Shown: positions 1-6,858 of the stretch, one piece after another
Layout: every line of letters starts with the position of its first letter
Position numbering within the stretch: the stretch's first letter is position 1
Source of the DNA: JAAYJS01 sp964346185
Lineage (GTDB): Bacteria > Bacillota > Clostridia > Eubacteriales > Eubacteriaceae
Reading direction: 5' to 3'
Length of the DNA stretch: 23,126 nt
NCBI GenBank assembly: GCA_964346185.1
Contig: CAYFTR010000026.1
Location: 1-23,126, forward strand
Made by a program: the position numbers and the translations under genes
Notes under the pieces: generated by a model
Told to the model about the DNA's origin: nothing
The model's database searches: none
The model's input: only the letters and a program-made list of their open reading frames with translations

Positions 1-75
1 TAATCGGCTACACCGTATCTACATACCCCGACTGTCCTTAGCCACCTCTGGCTAAAGACGAGAGGTTTTTGTTTT
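1..75 (+). mobile_element. Possible right end of an IS200/IS605-type (tnpB) element
   Basis: The sequence holds two overlapping inverted repeats that cannot form together: TTAGCC (38-43) with GGCTAA (50-55), loop of six, and CCTCT (45-49) with AGAGG (61-65). A T-rich tail starts at 66. Subterminal palindromes followed by GAGGTTTT-like sequence are what I recall for the transposon right end and guide-RNA 3' end of tnpB-carrying IS200/IS605 elements. No tnpB coding sequence lies inside the window; it would be upstream of base 1. A simple terminator or attenuator of an upstream gene is the main alternative. The element assignment is inference. Confidence 0.3.
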
Positions 76-670
76 TATACTTTCTCAAAACGTATTGTCA
101 TATTTTATCACGTCAAGTGGAAGAATTTCGATTGAAATTTAAAAGTATCAAAGGAATCGTCTTTATCGCTTTATTATAATCGCTCACTTTCGAATTTTAT
201 CGTTTCTTCGATTAAAAATTTGGTGCCTTTCATATCCTATGTTGCGTAATTTTCTGAGTTTTCGCATTTAGCACCCTCTTTCCACCTTCGCTCTGAGATA
301 AACAATACAACGGGTATCGCAGGGGGTGGGATATATGAAATTAATTCCGAATGACAGAATAATATAAAAAGTCTGAAGAGAGTAAACAACGGTTTAGAGA
401 AAAGAACACTTCCGACTTATGTTAAGAAGGTTACAGAACAATAACAATATGTAAGTTCGGATTTTTCAGGAGAGTTTCTGGTTGATTGTGAGTCGAACGA
501 ACTGTAGGGCTCTGGCAACTCTGCACAGCATGAATTTGGAATCAGTAACAATACAGCCGATTATCTATGAGAAAAGTATACGCACTAAATTGAGTACGTT
601 GCTTATATAATCAGAACAATGAAATCCAAACGACCGGCAATATTTAATTTCTTATCTTTTCGTTGCTAAA
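76..670. other. Non-coding AT-rich stretch without a recognisable gene
   Basis: No frame here has a plausible start, ribosome binding site and length. A minus-strand frame is open from 416 to 237 but has no start codon. A plus-strand frame at about 446-620 translates to protein-like sequence broken by three stops (TAG, TGA, TAA), which could be a decayed gene. GGTGC (222-226) and GCACC (271-275) form only a weak inverted repeat. I recognise no tmRNA, SRP RNA, RNase P RNA or riboswitch core. The stretch may be eroded DNA flanking a mobile element. Confidence 0.55.
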
Positions 671-770
671 TTCACACATTATTCATAAGCATAAAAAAAC
701 ACCATCCAACATTATGTGAATAGCATTTCAATATTACAACTATATACTGACAATATATCATAAAAACAGA

Positions 771-859
771 TGGCGGAGAAGGTGGGATTCGAACCCACGT
801 GCCCTTGCGGACAACCGCATTTCGAGTGCGGCTCGTTATGACCACTTCGATACTTCTCC
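771..859 (-). tRNA. tRNA-Ser(CGA)
   Basis: Read on the minus strand, a 7-bp acceptor stem GGAGAAG (859-853) pairs with CTTCTCC (781-775), followed by discriminator G and an encoded CCA. The anticodon stem CCGCA/TGCGG encloses loop CTCGAAA, giving anticodon CGA, which reads the serine codon UCG. A long variable arm (TGTCC-GCAA-GGGCA) and a T-arm GTGGG-TTCGAAT-CCCAC complete the class II fold expected for tRNA-Ser. Downstream, a run of A at about 694-700 (U on the transcript) may mark the end of transcription, but the hairpin before it is poor. Confidence 0.97.
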
Positions 860-895
860 CTACAAATGGCAAGCATTACTGAAAGCTTAATTGAT

Positions 896-924
896 ATCAT
901 AGACCTTTTCAATAGAATTGTCAA
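896..924 (-). promoter_or_regulatory. SigA-type promoter for tRNA-Ser
   Basis: On the minus strand a perfect -35 TTGACA (924-919) is followed after 17 bases by -10 TATGAT (901-896). Transcription would begin near 889, about 30 bases before the mature tRNA 5' end. No competing gene lies between, so the assignment to the tRNA is straightforward. Confidence 0.8.
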
Positions 925-987
925 ACAAAGTATCACTTAAATTTTCGGATAACTCTTATGAAGCTTGGGTTATAAAAAATAAGTAGG

Positions 988-1644
988 TTAAAAAAAACGT
1001 TCTCTTTGACGTCTGGCGTAGACAACCTGACCGATGATGTGTATTTGATCTTTTTTAATATCAAAAATTTGACTGTCGTAAGCCGGGTTATGGGGCTGTA
1101 ATAAAATTTTGTTTTGGTCTTTGACAAGTTTTCGAATTATCAACGGCGAGCGATTAACATGTAGTGCTATAAGTTGATTGTTTTTAACTTTAGGTGTCAT
1201 TTTAATAACGGCAATATCTTCCATCATCAAAGTAGGGGACATGCTGTCATCTTTAATACGCAAAGCGAATACGGCACCCCACTGATTGAGATGCTCACTA
1301 TTCATCGTTAATTTACTTTTTTCGTCTTTTAAATTGGAGAAAATCGGTAAATCGTAAGAAATTTCTTTAAATATGGCAATTTCCGTCTCAAAACTGCTAT
1401 CCAACAAATGCGAACTGCCGATTTGAGGATACATACCGACGTTGGCACCGCTTAACCATTCGACAGCCACGTTAAAATATTCGGCCAGAACTTGCACGGT
1501 GGTTGTTTTAGGTTCCATTTCACCACGTGTATATCTGGAAATGGTTGGTGCGGAGAGTCCTAAGGTTTTTGCTAAGGAGTAAGTCGTCTCATCATAGAGA
1601 TCCATTAAGTATTTTAATCGTTCACCGAATATTTTTTTATTCAT
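988..1644 (-). CDS. Cro/CI-family transcriptional regulator with S24 (LexA-like) C-terminal domain
   Basis: This 218-residue protein has an N-terminal helix-turn-helix of the XRE/Cro-CI type (about residues 21-41, SLAKTLGLSAPTISRY) and a C-terminal peptidase S24 fold. The S24 nucleophile serine is present in DDSMSP (Ser134). At the position of the catalytic lysine (KRL in LexA) the protein reads IIRKL, so arginine 171 stands where lysine is expected, with lysine 172 next to it. No Ala-Gly cleavage site is visible in the linker (about 65-125). It may therefore be a non-cleaving repressor that uses the S24 fold for dimerisation. The start has a good site, GAGGTAGGG, six to seven bases upstream. 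The gene is divergent from the large activase fusion and may control it or itself through the repeats in the shared spacer. Phage-remnant repressor is an alternative, but no phage genes are nearby. Confidence 0.88.
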   Translation of the reverse strand: MNKKIFGERLKYLMDLYDETTYSLAKTLGLSAPTISRYTRGEMEPKTTTVQVLAEYFNVAVEWLSGANVGMYPQIGSSHLLDSSFETEIAIFKEISYDLPIFSNLKDEKSKLTMNSEHLNQWGAVFALRIKDDSMSPTLMMEDIAVIKMTPKVKNNQLIALHVNRSPLIIRKLVKDQNKILLQPHNPAYDSQIFDIKKDQIHIIGQVVYARRQRERFF

Positions 1645-1673
1645 TTTAACCCTACCTCAACTTCTTTAAATAT

Positions 1674-1702
1674 ATTTTACCTTAAAATTATTCATAATGC
1701 AA
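1674..1702 (-). promoter_or_regulatory. Promoter for the S24 regulator
   Basis: On the minus strand -35 TTGCAT (1702-1697) and -10 TAAAAT (1679-1674) are 17 bases apart. Transcription would start around 1667, close upstream of the regulator's ribosome binding site. The -35 overlaps one of the GCAATAT repeats described separately. Confidence 0.5.
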
Positions 1703-1734
1703 TATTAGCAAGCAATATACTATATTATGATTGC
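1698..1734. promoter_or_regulatory. Candidate operator: repeated GCAATAT boxes
   Basis: GCAATAT occurs at 1699-1705 and again at 1712-1718, with ATTGC in inverted orientation at 1730-1734. The first copy sits in a dyad TGC-AATATTA-GCA (1698-1710); the second forms GCAAT-N13-ATTGC (1712-1734). The first copy overlaps the -35 of the regulator promoter, as expected of an autorepression site. Binding by the adjacent regulator is inference. Confidence 0.4.
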
Positions 1735-1783
1735 GTTAATAGCCAATAAAATAGATTTCTGAATTACTTTAAGTCGCCGGGTA

Positions 1784-1812
1784 TTTACCTTTGTGGATTT
1801 TACTTATATATA
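1784..1812 (+). promoter_or_regulatory. Tentative promoter for the activase fusion gene
   Basis: TTTACC (1784-1789) and TATATA (1807-1812) are 17 bases apart, giving a start near 1819 and a leader of about 56 bases to the ATG at 1875. The region is so AT-rich that other -10-like hexamers exist, so this is tentative. Confidence 0.35.
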
Positions 1813-1874
1813 TTACAATAATAAAATATATTCAATTATTGATAGTATTAATGCGAAAGGGAGTACTGCTGCCT

Positions 1875-4800
1875 ATGAATAAGTTAAGTCATTTTGTTGG
1901 TTTGGACATCGGCTCAACAACCGTTAAAGTTGTTGTCACAAATAAAAAAGAAGTGATTTATTCTACCTATCAACGTCATTTCTCTAATATAAAAGAACTT
2001 GTATCCTCTTTGCTAAAAAAGGTGGCAAAAGAATTGAAGGATACCCCCATCGGCATTGCCGCGACAGGATCCGGCGGTTTATTTATATCCCAATGGTTAA
2101 ATATACCGTTTGTTCAAGAAGTCGTCGCAAGTACCAATGCAGTGGAAAATGTGATACCTCAAACCGATTGCGCAATTGAATTGGGAGGAGAAGACGCAAA
2201 AATTACTTTCTTCGGTCAAAGCTTTGAACAAAGAATGAACGGTACTTGTGCAGGAGGTACAGGATCCTTTATCGATCAAATGGCATCTTTGCTGAAAACC
2301 GATGCATCGGGCTTAAACGAATTGGCAAAAGACCATACCGTTATTTACCCCATTGCTTCCCGTTGCGGTGTTTTCTCCAAAACGGATATTCAGCCCCTTA
2401 TTAATGAAGGAGCCGAAAAATCCGATATAGCCGCTTCAATTTTTCAAGCGGTGGTAAATCAAACCATTTCGGGTTTGGCATGTGGACATCCGATACGGGG
2501 AAATGTTGCTTTTTTAGGCGGTCCTTTATATTTTTTATCGGAACTGAGGAAGCGTTTTATAGACACCTTGAAACTTGAAGGAGATCAAATTATTTTTCCC
2601 GATAATTCCAACCTGTTTGTTGCTCTGGGGGCAGCCCTTTATGCGGAAAAAACTGAGGCGACAACCATGGCGGAAATCCTAAAAATAATGGAGGAAAATA
2701 AAGACTTCTCAATAGAAGAGGTCGAACGTCTAGAGCCTTTGTTTGAAAGTGAAGAAGATTACAAAGAGTTTAAAACACGTCATGATGCAGTAAAAGTAAA
2801 GCGTAAGGACTTGGCAACCTACCGAGGCAAATGTTTCTTGGGTTTGGATGTGGGCTCTACAACAACAAAAGCTGTTTTAATTGGAAAGGGGAGCGAATTG
2901 CTCTATGAGTATTACAACAGTAATGAAGGATCTCCCTTAGATAAGTCGATACAAATATTAAAAGATATCTATCAAAATTTACCGGAAAACGCCGTCATCG
3001 ACCGTGCTGCAGTTACGGGCTATGGGGAAAGCTTGATCAAACAGGCATTGAAAATAGATATCGGTGAAATCGAAACGATTGCCCATTACACCGGAGCAAT
3101 GCACTTTTTACCGAATGTAACCTTTATCTTAGATATCGGCGGACAAGACATGAAGTGCATGAAGATTAGAAATGGTGCCATTGACAGTATTATCTTGAAT
3201 GAAGCCTGTTCTTCCGGGTGCGGTTCCTTCTTGGAAACTTTCGCAAAGTCCTTGAATTTAACAATTGACGACTTTGTTAAAGAAGCCGTAAAAGCTCAAA
3301 ACCCGGTCGACTTAGGTACACGTTGCACGGTTTTTATGAACTCAAGGGTAAAACAGGCTCAAAAGGAAGGTGCATCCGTTGGAGATATTGCGGCCGGTTT
3401 ATCCTATTCCGTTGTTAAAAATGCATTGCAAAAAGTTATAAAGTTAAGAAATAATGAAGAGTTGGGCGACCATATCATGCTGCAAGGCGGCACCTTTAAC
3501 AACGAAGCCGTATTACGTACTTTTGAGAAAATTACAGGAAAGCATGCCATACGCTCAGATATAGCCGGTTTGATGGGTGCTTTTGGAGCGGCTTTAATTG
3601 CAAAATACTCCTATGAGGAGAACCCCGAGGCAAAGACCACCTTATTATCCTTGCAGGAGTTGGAAAGTTTATCAACAGAAATTAAGCACCGACGCTGTAA
3701 CGGTTGTAGCAATAATTGCTTGCTGACAATTAATATTTTTAACGACGGCAGTCGCCATATTACCGGAAACCGCTGCGAAATCGGTGCCGGTATACAAACT
3801 AAGAAAGATAAAATACCCAATCTTTATCAATATAAATATGAACGATTATTCGATTACGAACCATTAAATTTAAAAGATGCACCGAGAGGTGTGTTAGGTA
3901 TCCCAAGAGTTTTAAATCTTTATGAAAATTATCCTTTTTGGTTTACATTTTTGACAGAATTAGGCTATCGTGTGCTGTTATCCGACGAGTCGGATCACGC
4001 TTTGTATACGAAAGGTATCGAGAGTATCCCGTCGGAGTCGGTATGCTACCCCGCAAAATTAGCCCACGGACATATCGAGAGTTTAATTGAAATGGGTGTA
4101 ACTACAATTTTTTATCCATGCATCCCTTACGAAAAGCCGGAGTACGAATCCGCCGATAATTATTACAATTGCCCCATTGTGATGTCCTACCCTGAAACGG
4201 TCAAGCACAATATTGGTAGTATAAAAGACAAAAAAATCAGATTAATCAACCCTTTTATTGCTTTTAATGACAAAAAAAAGATGATTCAAAAATTGGTTAA
4301 ACTGATGGCAAAAGAAAACATCTCCGCTTATGAAGTAAAGCGCGCGTGTAAAAAAGCCTTTGAAGAGGATGAACGTTTTAAAAATGATATTCGTCGCAAA
4401 GGAGAAGAAACCGTAGCCTGGTTAGGCAAAAACAATACCACGGGTATTGTACTGGCAGGTCGACCCTATCATGTCGATCCCGAAATCAACCACGGTGTAG
4501 ATAAATTAATAACGGGACTGGGTATGGCGGTTTTAACCGAGGATTCCGTTGCCCATCTCAGTGAAAGTGATATACCGCTGAGAGTTTTAGACCAATGGAA
4601 ATACCACAGTAGGTTATATCGCGCAACTGAATATGTTACTCGGTCAAAAAGCTTGGAATTAGTGCAATTAACCTCTTTCGGCTGCGGTTTAGATGCCGTC
4701 ACCTCAGATCAAGTTCAGGAGTTGTTGGAAAAAGAAGGAAAGATATATACCCTTATTAAAATAGATGAGATCAGTAACTTGGGCGCCATTAGAATTCGTT

Positions 4801-6110
4801 TACGATCTTTGAAAGCTGCTATTGAAAAACGGGATGTAGCATCGATGAAAATCGAAGCAACCGATCCCCAAGGGGCAACTTTTACGAAAGAAATGAAAAA
4901 AGAACATACCTTATTGATGCCTCAAATGTCACCCATTCATTTCGATTTGATTGCCGAAGCCATGCGTTACAGCGGCTACAATGTAGAGCTTTTGCCGACT
5001 GTCGATAACAACGCGGTTGAAGAGGGCTTGAGCTATGTCAATAACGATGCCTGTTACCCATCCATACTGACTACCGGACAAGTGATGACAGCTTTAAAAT
5101 CCGGCAAGTATGATTTGAACAAAGTTTCCGTTTTAATGACCCAAACCGGAGGACCGTGCAGGGCATCTAATTATGTGGGATTCTTGAGGAAGGCACTAAA
5201 TGATGCCAAGATGGGGCATATACCGGTAGTTTCCGTTAATTTAAACGGTATAGAGTCGGCGCCCGGTTTCAGATTAACGTTGCCGTTACTGCATCGAGTT
5301 ATCATCGCCTGTATTTACGGAGATTTACTGCAACGTTTGCTTTATGCCAGTATTCCTTATGAAGCGAAAGAAGGATCGGCGTACCGATTATATGAAAAGC
5401 ATGCGCATCGATTAAAAAAAGAACTTAAAAAGCCGAGTCTCAGACAATTAAAGAAAAATTGCAAAATAATCGTTGAAGAGTTTGACCAATTGCCGCGAGT
5501 AGAAAAAAAGATACCAAAGGTTGCTATTGTCGGAGAGATCTTGGTTAAATACCACCCTGTGGCAAACAATCGGTTAGCGGATTTTTTGATGGAAGAAGGA
5601 TGTGAAGTTTTTCTCCCGGATTTAGTGGACTTCTTGTTATATTGTTTTTACAATCAAATTTATAAACATGAGGAATTATCCGGCAGTTACGTTGCAAAAC
5701 AGGTCAGTTCCTGGTCTATTCAATTTATCGAAAAACATCGAGAGGAAATGAAAACGGCACTTAATAACAGCAAGCACTTTACCGCACCGGGTACGATAGA
5801 GGAAAAAGCTCAAAAAGTTCAGGAGTTTATCTCTTTAGGAAACCAAGGGGGCGAAGGTTGGTACCTTACAGCGGAAATGATGGAATTGATAGAAGACGGC
5901 TTTGAAAACATTGTCTGTGTTCAGCCCTTTGCCTGTCTTCCCAACCATGTTATGGGCAAGGGGATGATAAAGCCGATCCGTCAACGCTATCCCAAAGCCA
6001 ATATAACCACCATTGATTATGACCCGGGTGCGTCGGAAGTTAACCAAATCAATCGTATCAAGTTGATGTTGGCAACTGCCTATCGCAATATTGAAGAACA
6101 AATAGCATAA
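1875..6110 (+). CDS. Giant acyl-CoA dehydratase activase-related fusion (two activase domains plus dehydratase-like modules)
   Basis: From ATG 1875 the protein has 1411 residues. Upstream in-frame starts exist, but only this one is preceded by a Shine-Dalgarno-like AAAGGGAG (about 12 bases away) and begins the family's GLDIGST motif. Domain 1 (about 8-260) and domain 2 (about 322-580) are BcrAD/BadFG ASKHA ATPases: GLDIGSTTVKVV and GLDVGSTTTKAV, ELGGEDAK and DIGGQDMK. Cys125/Cys164 and Cys449/Cys484 match the two cysteines that hold the inter-subunit [4Fe-4S] cluster in HgdC-type activators. A cysteine motif CNGCSNNC (608-615) plus Cys634 follows. The rest resembles DUF2229 and 2-hydroxyglutaryl-CoA dehydratase (HgdB/FldB-like) sequence, with conserved cysteines in SESVCYP, NNDACYPS and TGGPCRAS. 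The family (COG1924/3580/3581) is widespread in anaerobes and lacks a settled substrate; ATP-driven low-potential electron transfer to a double-cubane-type cluster is inferred. No separate dehydratase subunits, CoA transferase or ligase lie nearby. Confidence 0.9.
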   Translation: MNKLSHFVGLDIGSTTVKVVVTNKKEVIYSTYQRHFSNIKELVSSLLKKVAKELKDTPIGIAATGSGGLFISQWLNIPFVQEVVASTNAVENVIPQTDCAIELGGEDAKITFFGQSFEQRMNGTCAGGTGSFIDQMASLLKTDASGLNELAKDHTVIYPIASRCGVFSKTDIQPLINEGAEKSDIAASIFQAVVNQTISGLACGHPIRGNVAFLGGPLYFLSELRKRFIDTLKLEGDQIIFPDNSNLFVALGAALYAEKTEATTMAEILKIMEENKDFSIEEVERLEPLFESEEDYKEFKTRHDAVKVKRKDLATYRGKCFLGLDVGSTTTKAVLIGKGSELLYEYYNSNEGSPLDKSIQILKDIYQNLPENAVIDRAAVTGYGESLIKQALKIDIGEIETIAHYTGAMHFLPNVTFILDIGGQDMKCMKIRNGAIDSIILNEACSSGCGSFLETFAKSLNLTIDDFVKEAVKAQNPVDLGTRCTVFMNSRVKQAQKEGASVGDIAAGLSYSVVKNALQKVIKLRNNEELGDHIMLQGGTFNNEAVLRTFEKITGKHAIRSDIAGLMGAFGAALIAKYSYEENPEAKTTLLSLQELESLSTEIKHRRCNGCSNNCLLTINIFNDGSRHITGNRCEIGAGIQTKKDKIPNLYQYKYERLFDYEPLNLKDAPRGVLGIPRVLNLYENYPFWFTFLTELGYRVLLSDESDHALYTKGIESIPSESVCYPAKLAHGHIESLIEMGVTTIFYPCIPYEKPEYESADNYYNCPIVMSYPETVKHNIGSIKDKKIRLINPFIAFNDKKKMIQKLVKLMAKENISAYEVKRACKKAFEEDERFKNDIRRKGEETVAWLGKNNTTGIVLAGRPYHVDPEINHGVDKLITGLGMAVLTEDSVAHLSESDIPLRVLDQWKYHSRLYRATEYVTRSKSLELVQLTSFGCGLDAVTSDQVQELLEKEGKIYTLIKIDEISNLGAIRIRLRSLKAAIEKRDVASMKIEATDPQGATFTKEMKKEHTLLMPQMSPIHFDLIAEAMRYSGYNVELLPTVDNNAVEEGLSYVNNDACYPSILTTGQVMTALKSGKYDLNKVSVLMTQTGGPCRASNYVGFLRKALNDAKMGHIPVVSVNLNGIESAPGFRLTLPLLHRVIIACIYGDLLQRLLYASIPYEAKEGSAYRLYEKHAHRLKKELKKPSLRQLKKNCKIIVEEFDQLPRVEKKIPKVAIVGEILVKYHPVANNRLADFLMEEGCEVFLPDLVDFLLYCFYNQIYKHEELSGSYVAKQVSSWSIQFIEKHREEMKTALNNSKHFTAPGTIEEKAQKVQEFISLGNQGGEGWYLTAEMMELIEDGFENIVCVQPFACLPNHVMGKGMIKPIRQRYPKANITTIDYDPGASEVNQINRIKLMLATAYRNIEEQIA

Positions 6111-6118
6111 AATTTAAA

Positions 6119-6145
6119 AGAGGCTGTGTTATCATCTCAGCCTCT
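6119..6145. terminator. Convergent rho-independent terminator
   Basis: AGAGGCTG (6119-6126) pairs perfectly with CAGCCTCT (6138-6145) around an 11-base loop. A T-rich stretch follows on the plus strand and a complementary A/T-rich stretch on the other side. It lies 8 bases after the activase fusion stop and 9 bases after the end of the opposing DJ-1 gene, so it probably ends both transcripts. Confidence 0.8.
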
Positions 6146-6154
6146 AATATTTTC

Positions 6155-6706
6155 TTAACTTTGATAAACGACTTCTTTTAAAATACCTTCTGCCGTTGTT
6201 TTATCTTTTAAAACTTCAATCAACTTAGCGGCAAAGGGTATTGCCGCACCGACACCTCGCCCTGTAACAATATTATTGTCTACAACTACAGGCATATCTT
6301 GGTGCTGTCCCGAATCGATACGGTTTTCTATCCCGGGGTAACAAGTATAGTTTTTTCCCTCCAATAAATCAAGTTGATGCAACACATAGGGAGCGGCACA
6401 AATAGCGGCAATCAATCGGCCTTCTTTTTCTTGGCGCTGTACATCATCTCTGAGTTTTTTCGAGCGGTAAAGGTTGTCGATACCGACAAGGCCACCGGGT
6501 AATACCACCAAATCCGCAATTTCATCACTGAGTACCCCAATTGTCGTATCGGCTACAACGGGTATATCGTGAGCACCTTTTACAACCGGACCTTGATGGA
6601 CGGATACCGTTTTTACTTCTATATTTGCTCTGCGTAGAAGGTCTACAACGGTTAATGCTTCGACTTCTTCGAAACCTGTTGCCAAGTAAACAAAAACTTT
6701 ACTCAT
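6155..6706 (-). CDS. DJ-1/PfpI family protein
   Basis: This 183-residue protein covers the full DJ-1/PfpI (YajL/ThiJ-like) domain. The nucleophile cysteine lies in the elbow motif AAICAAP (Cys103), equivalent to Cys106 of human DJ-1. The conserved acidic partner is Glu16 in GFEEVEA, equivalent to DJ-1 Glu18. VVLPGG (67-72) is also conserved. Family members include the stress chaperone or glyoxalase-like proteins YajL, DJ-1 and Hsp31 and some proteases; this one most resembles the short YajL/DJ-1 branch, but its substrate cannot be read from sequence. It is probably cytoplasmic. The ribosome binding site GGAGG is well placed about 7 bases before ATG. It stands alone, converging on the activase fusion and diverging from dnaG, so it is probably monocistronic. 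Confidence 0.93.
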   Translation of the reverse strand: MSKVFVYLATGFEEVEALTVVDLLRRANIEVKTVSVHQGPVVKGAHDIPVVADTTIGVLSDEIADLVVLPGGLVGIDNLYRSKKLRDDVQRQEKEGRLIAAICAAPYVLHQLDLLEGKNYTCYPGIENRIDSGQHQDMPVVVDNNIVTGRGVGAAIPFAAKLIEVLKDKTTAEGILKEVVYQS

Positions 6707-6751
6707 TTTATTCCTCCGTTTAAATGCTTTAATTTACATTATTGGATCTCT

Positions 6752-6780
6752 ATGATACCATATAACATTAATCGTAACTT
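6752..6780 (-). promoter_or_regulatory. Extended -10 promoter for the DJ-1 family gene
   Basis: On the minus strand TGGTATCAT gives a TGn-extended -10 (TATCAT at 6757-6752). The -35 at 17 bases is the poor AAGTTA (6780-6775), which fits an extended -10 promoter. The start would be near 6745, about 40 bases before the ATG. Confidence 0.4.
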
Positions 6781-6805
6781 TAATCGCTATAGAGAAGCCT
6801 ATAAT
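6777..6805 (+). promoter_or_regulatory. Tentative promoter for the dnaG-rpoD operon
   Basis: A perfect -10 TATAAT lies at 6800-6805. The -35 17 bases upstream (ACTTTA, 6777-6782) is weak. The start would be near 6812, giving a leader of about 47 bases before dnaG. It shares the 152-base divergent spacer with the DJ-1 promoter, and the two -35 regions overlap. Confidence 0.4.
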
Positions 6806-6858
6806 TCAAACTATATCCTGTGATTTTCATTTAACTTAATAAAAGAAAGGGGAGGCAT

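Noticed and set aside
237..416. Minus-strand open frame of about 59 codons in the first non-coding stretch
   Set aside because: It has no start codon or ribosome site near its upstream end and no recognisable motif. In AT-rich non-coding DNA an open run of this size is expected by chance.
672..936. Minus-strand open frames spanning the tRNA-Ser gene
   Set aside because: They read through a clear tRNA gene and its promoter and have no family similarity.
1791..1874. 28-codon N-terminal extension of the activase fusion, with a hydrophobic stretch like a signal peptide
   Set aside because: No ribosome site precedes the upstream start. The extension is encoded in the AT-rich leader, and the family begins at the GLDIGST motif just after ATG 1875.
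988..6110. Prophage or defence island signalled by the CI-like repressor
   Set aside because: No integrase, structural phage gene, toxin or nuclease lies nearby. The neighbours are a tRNA and metabolic or housekeeping genes.
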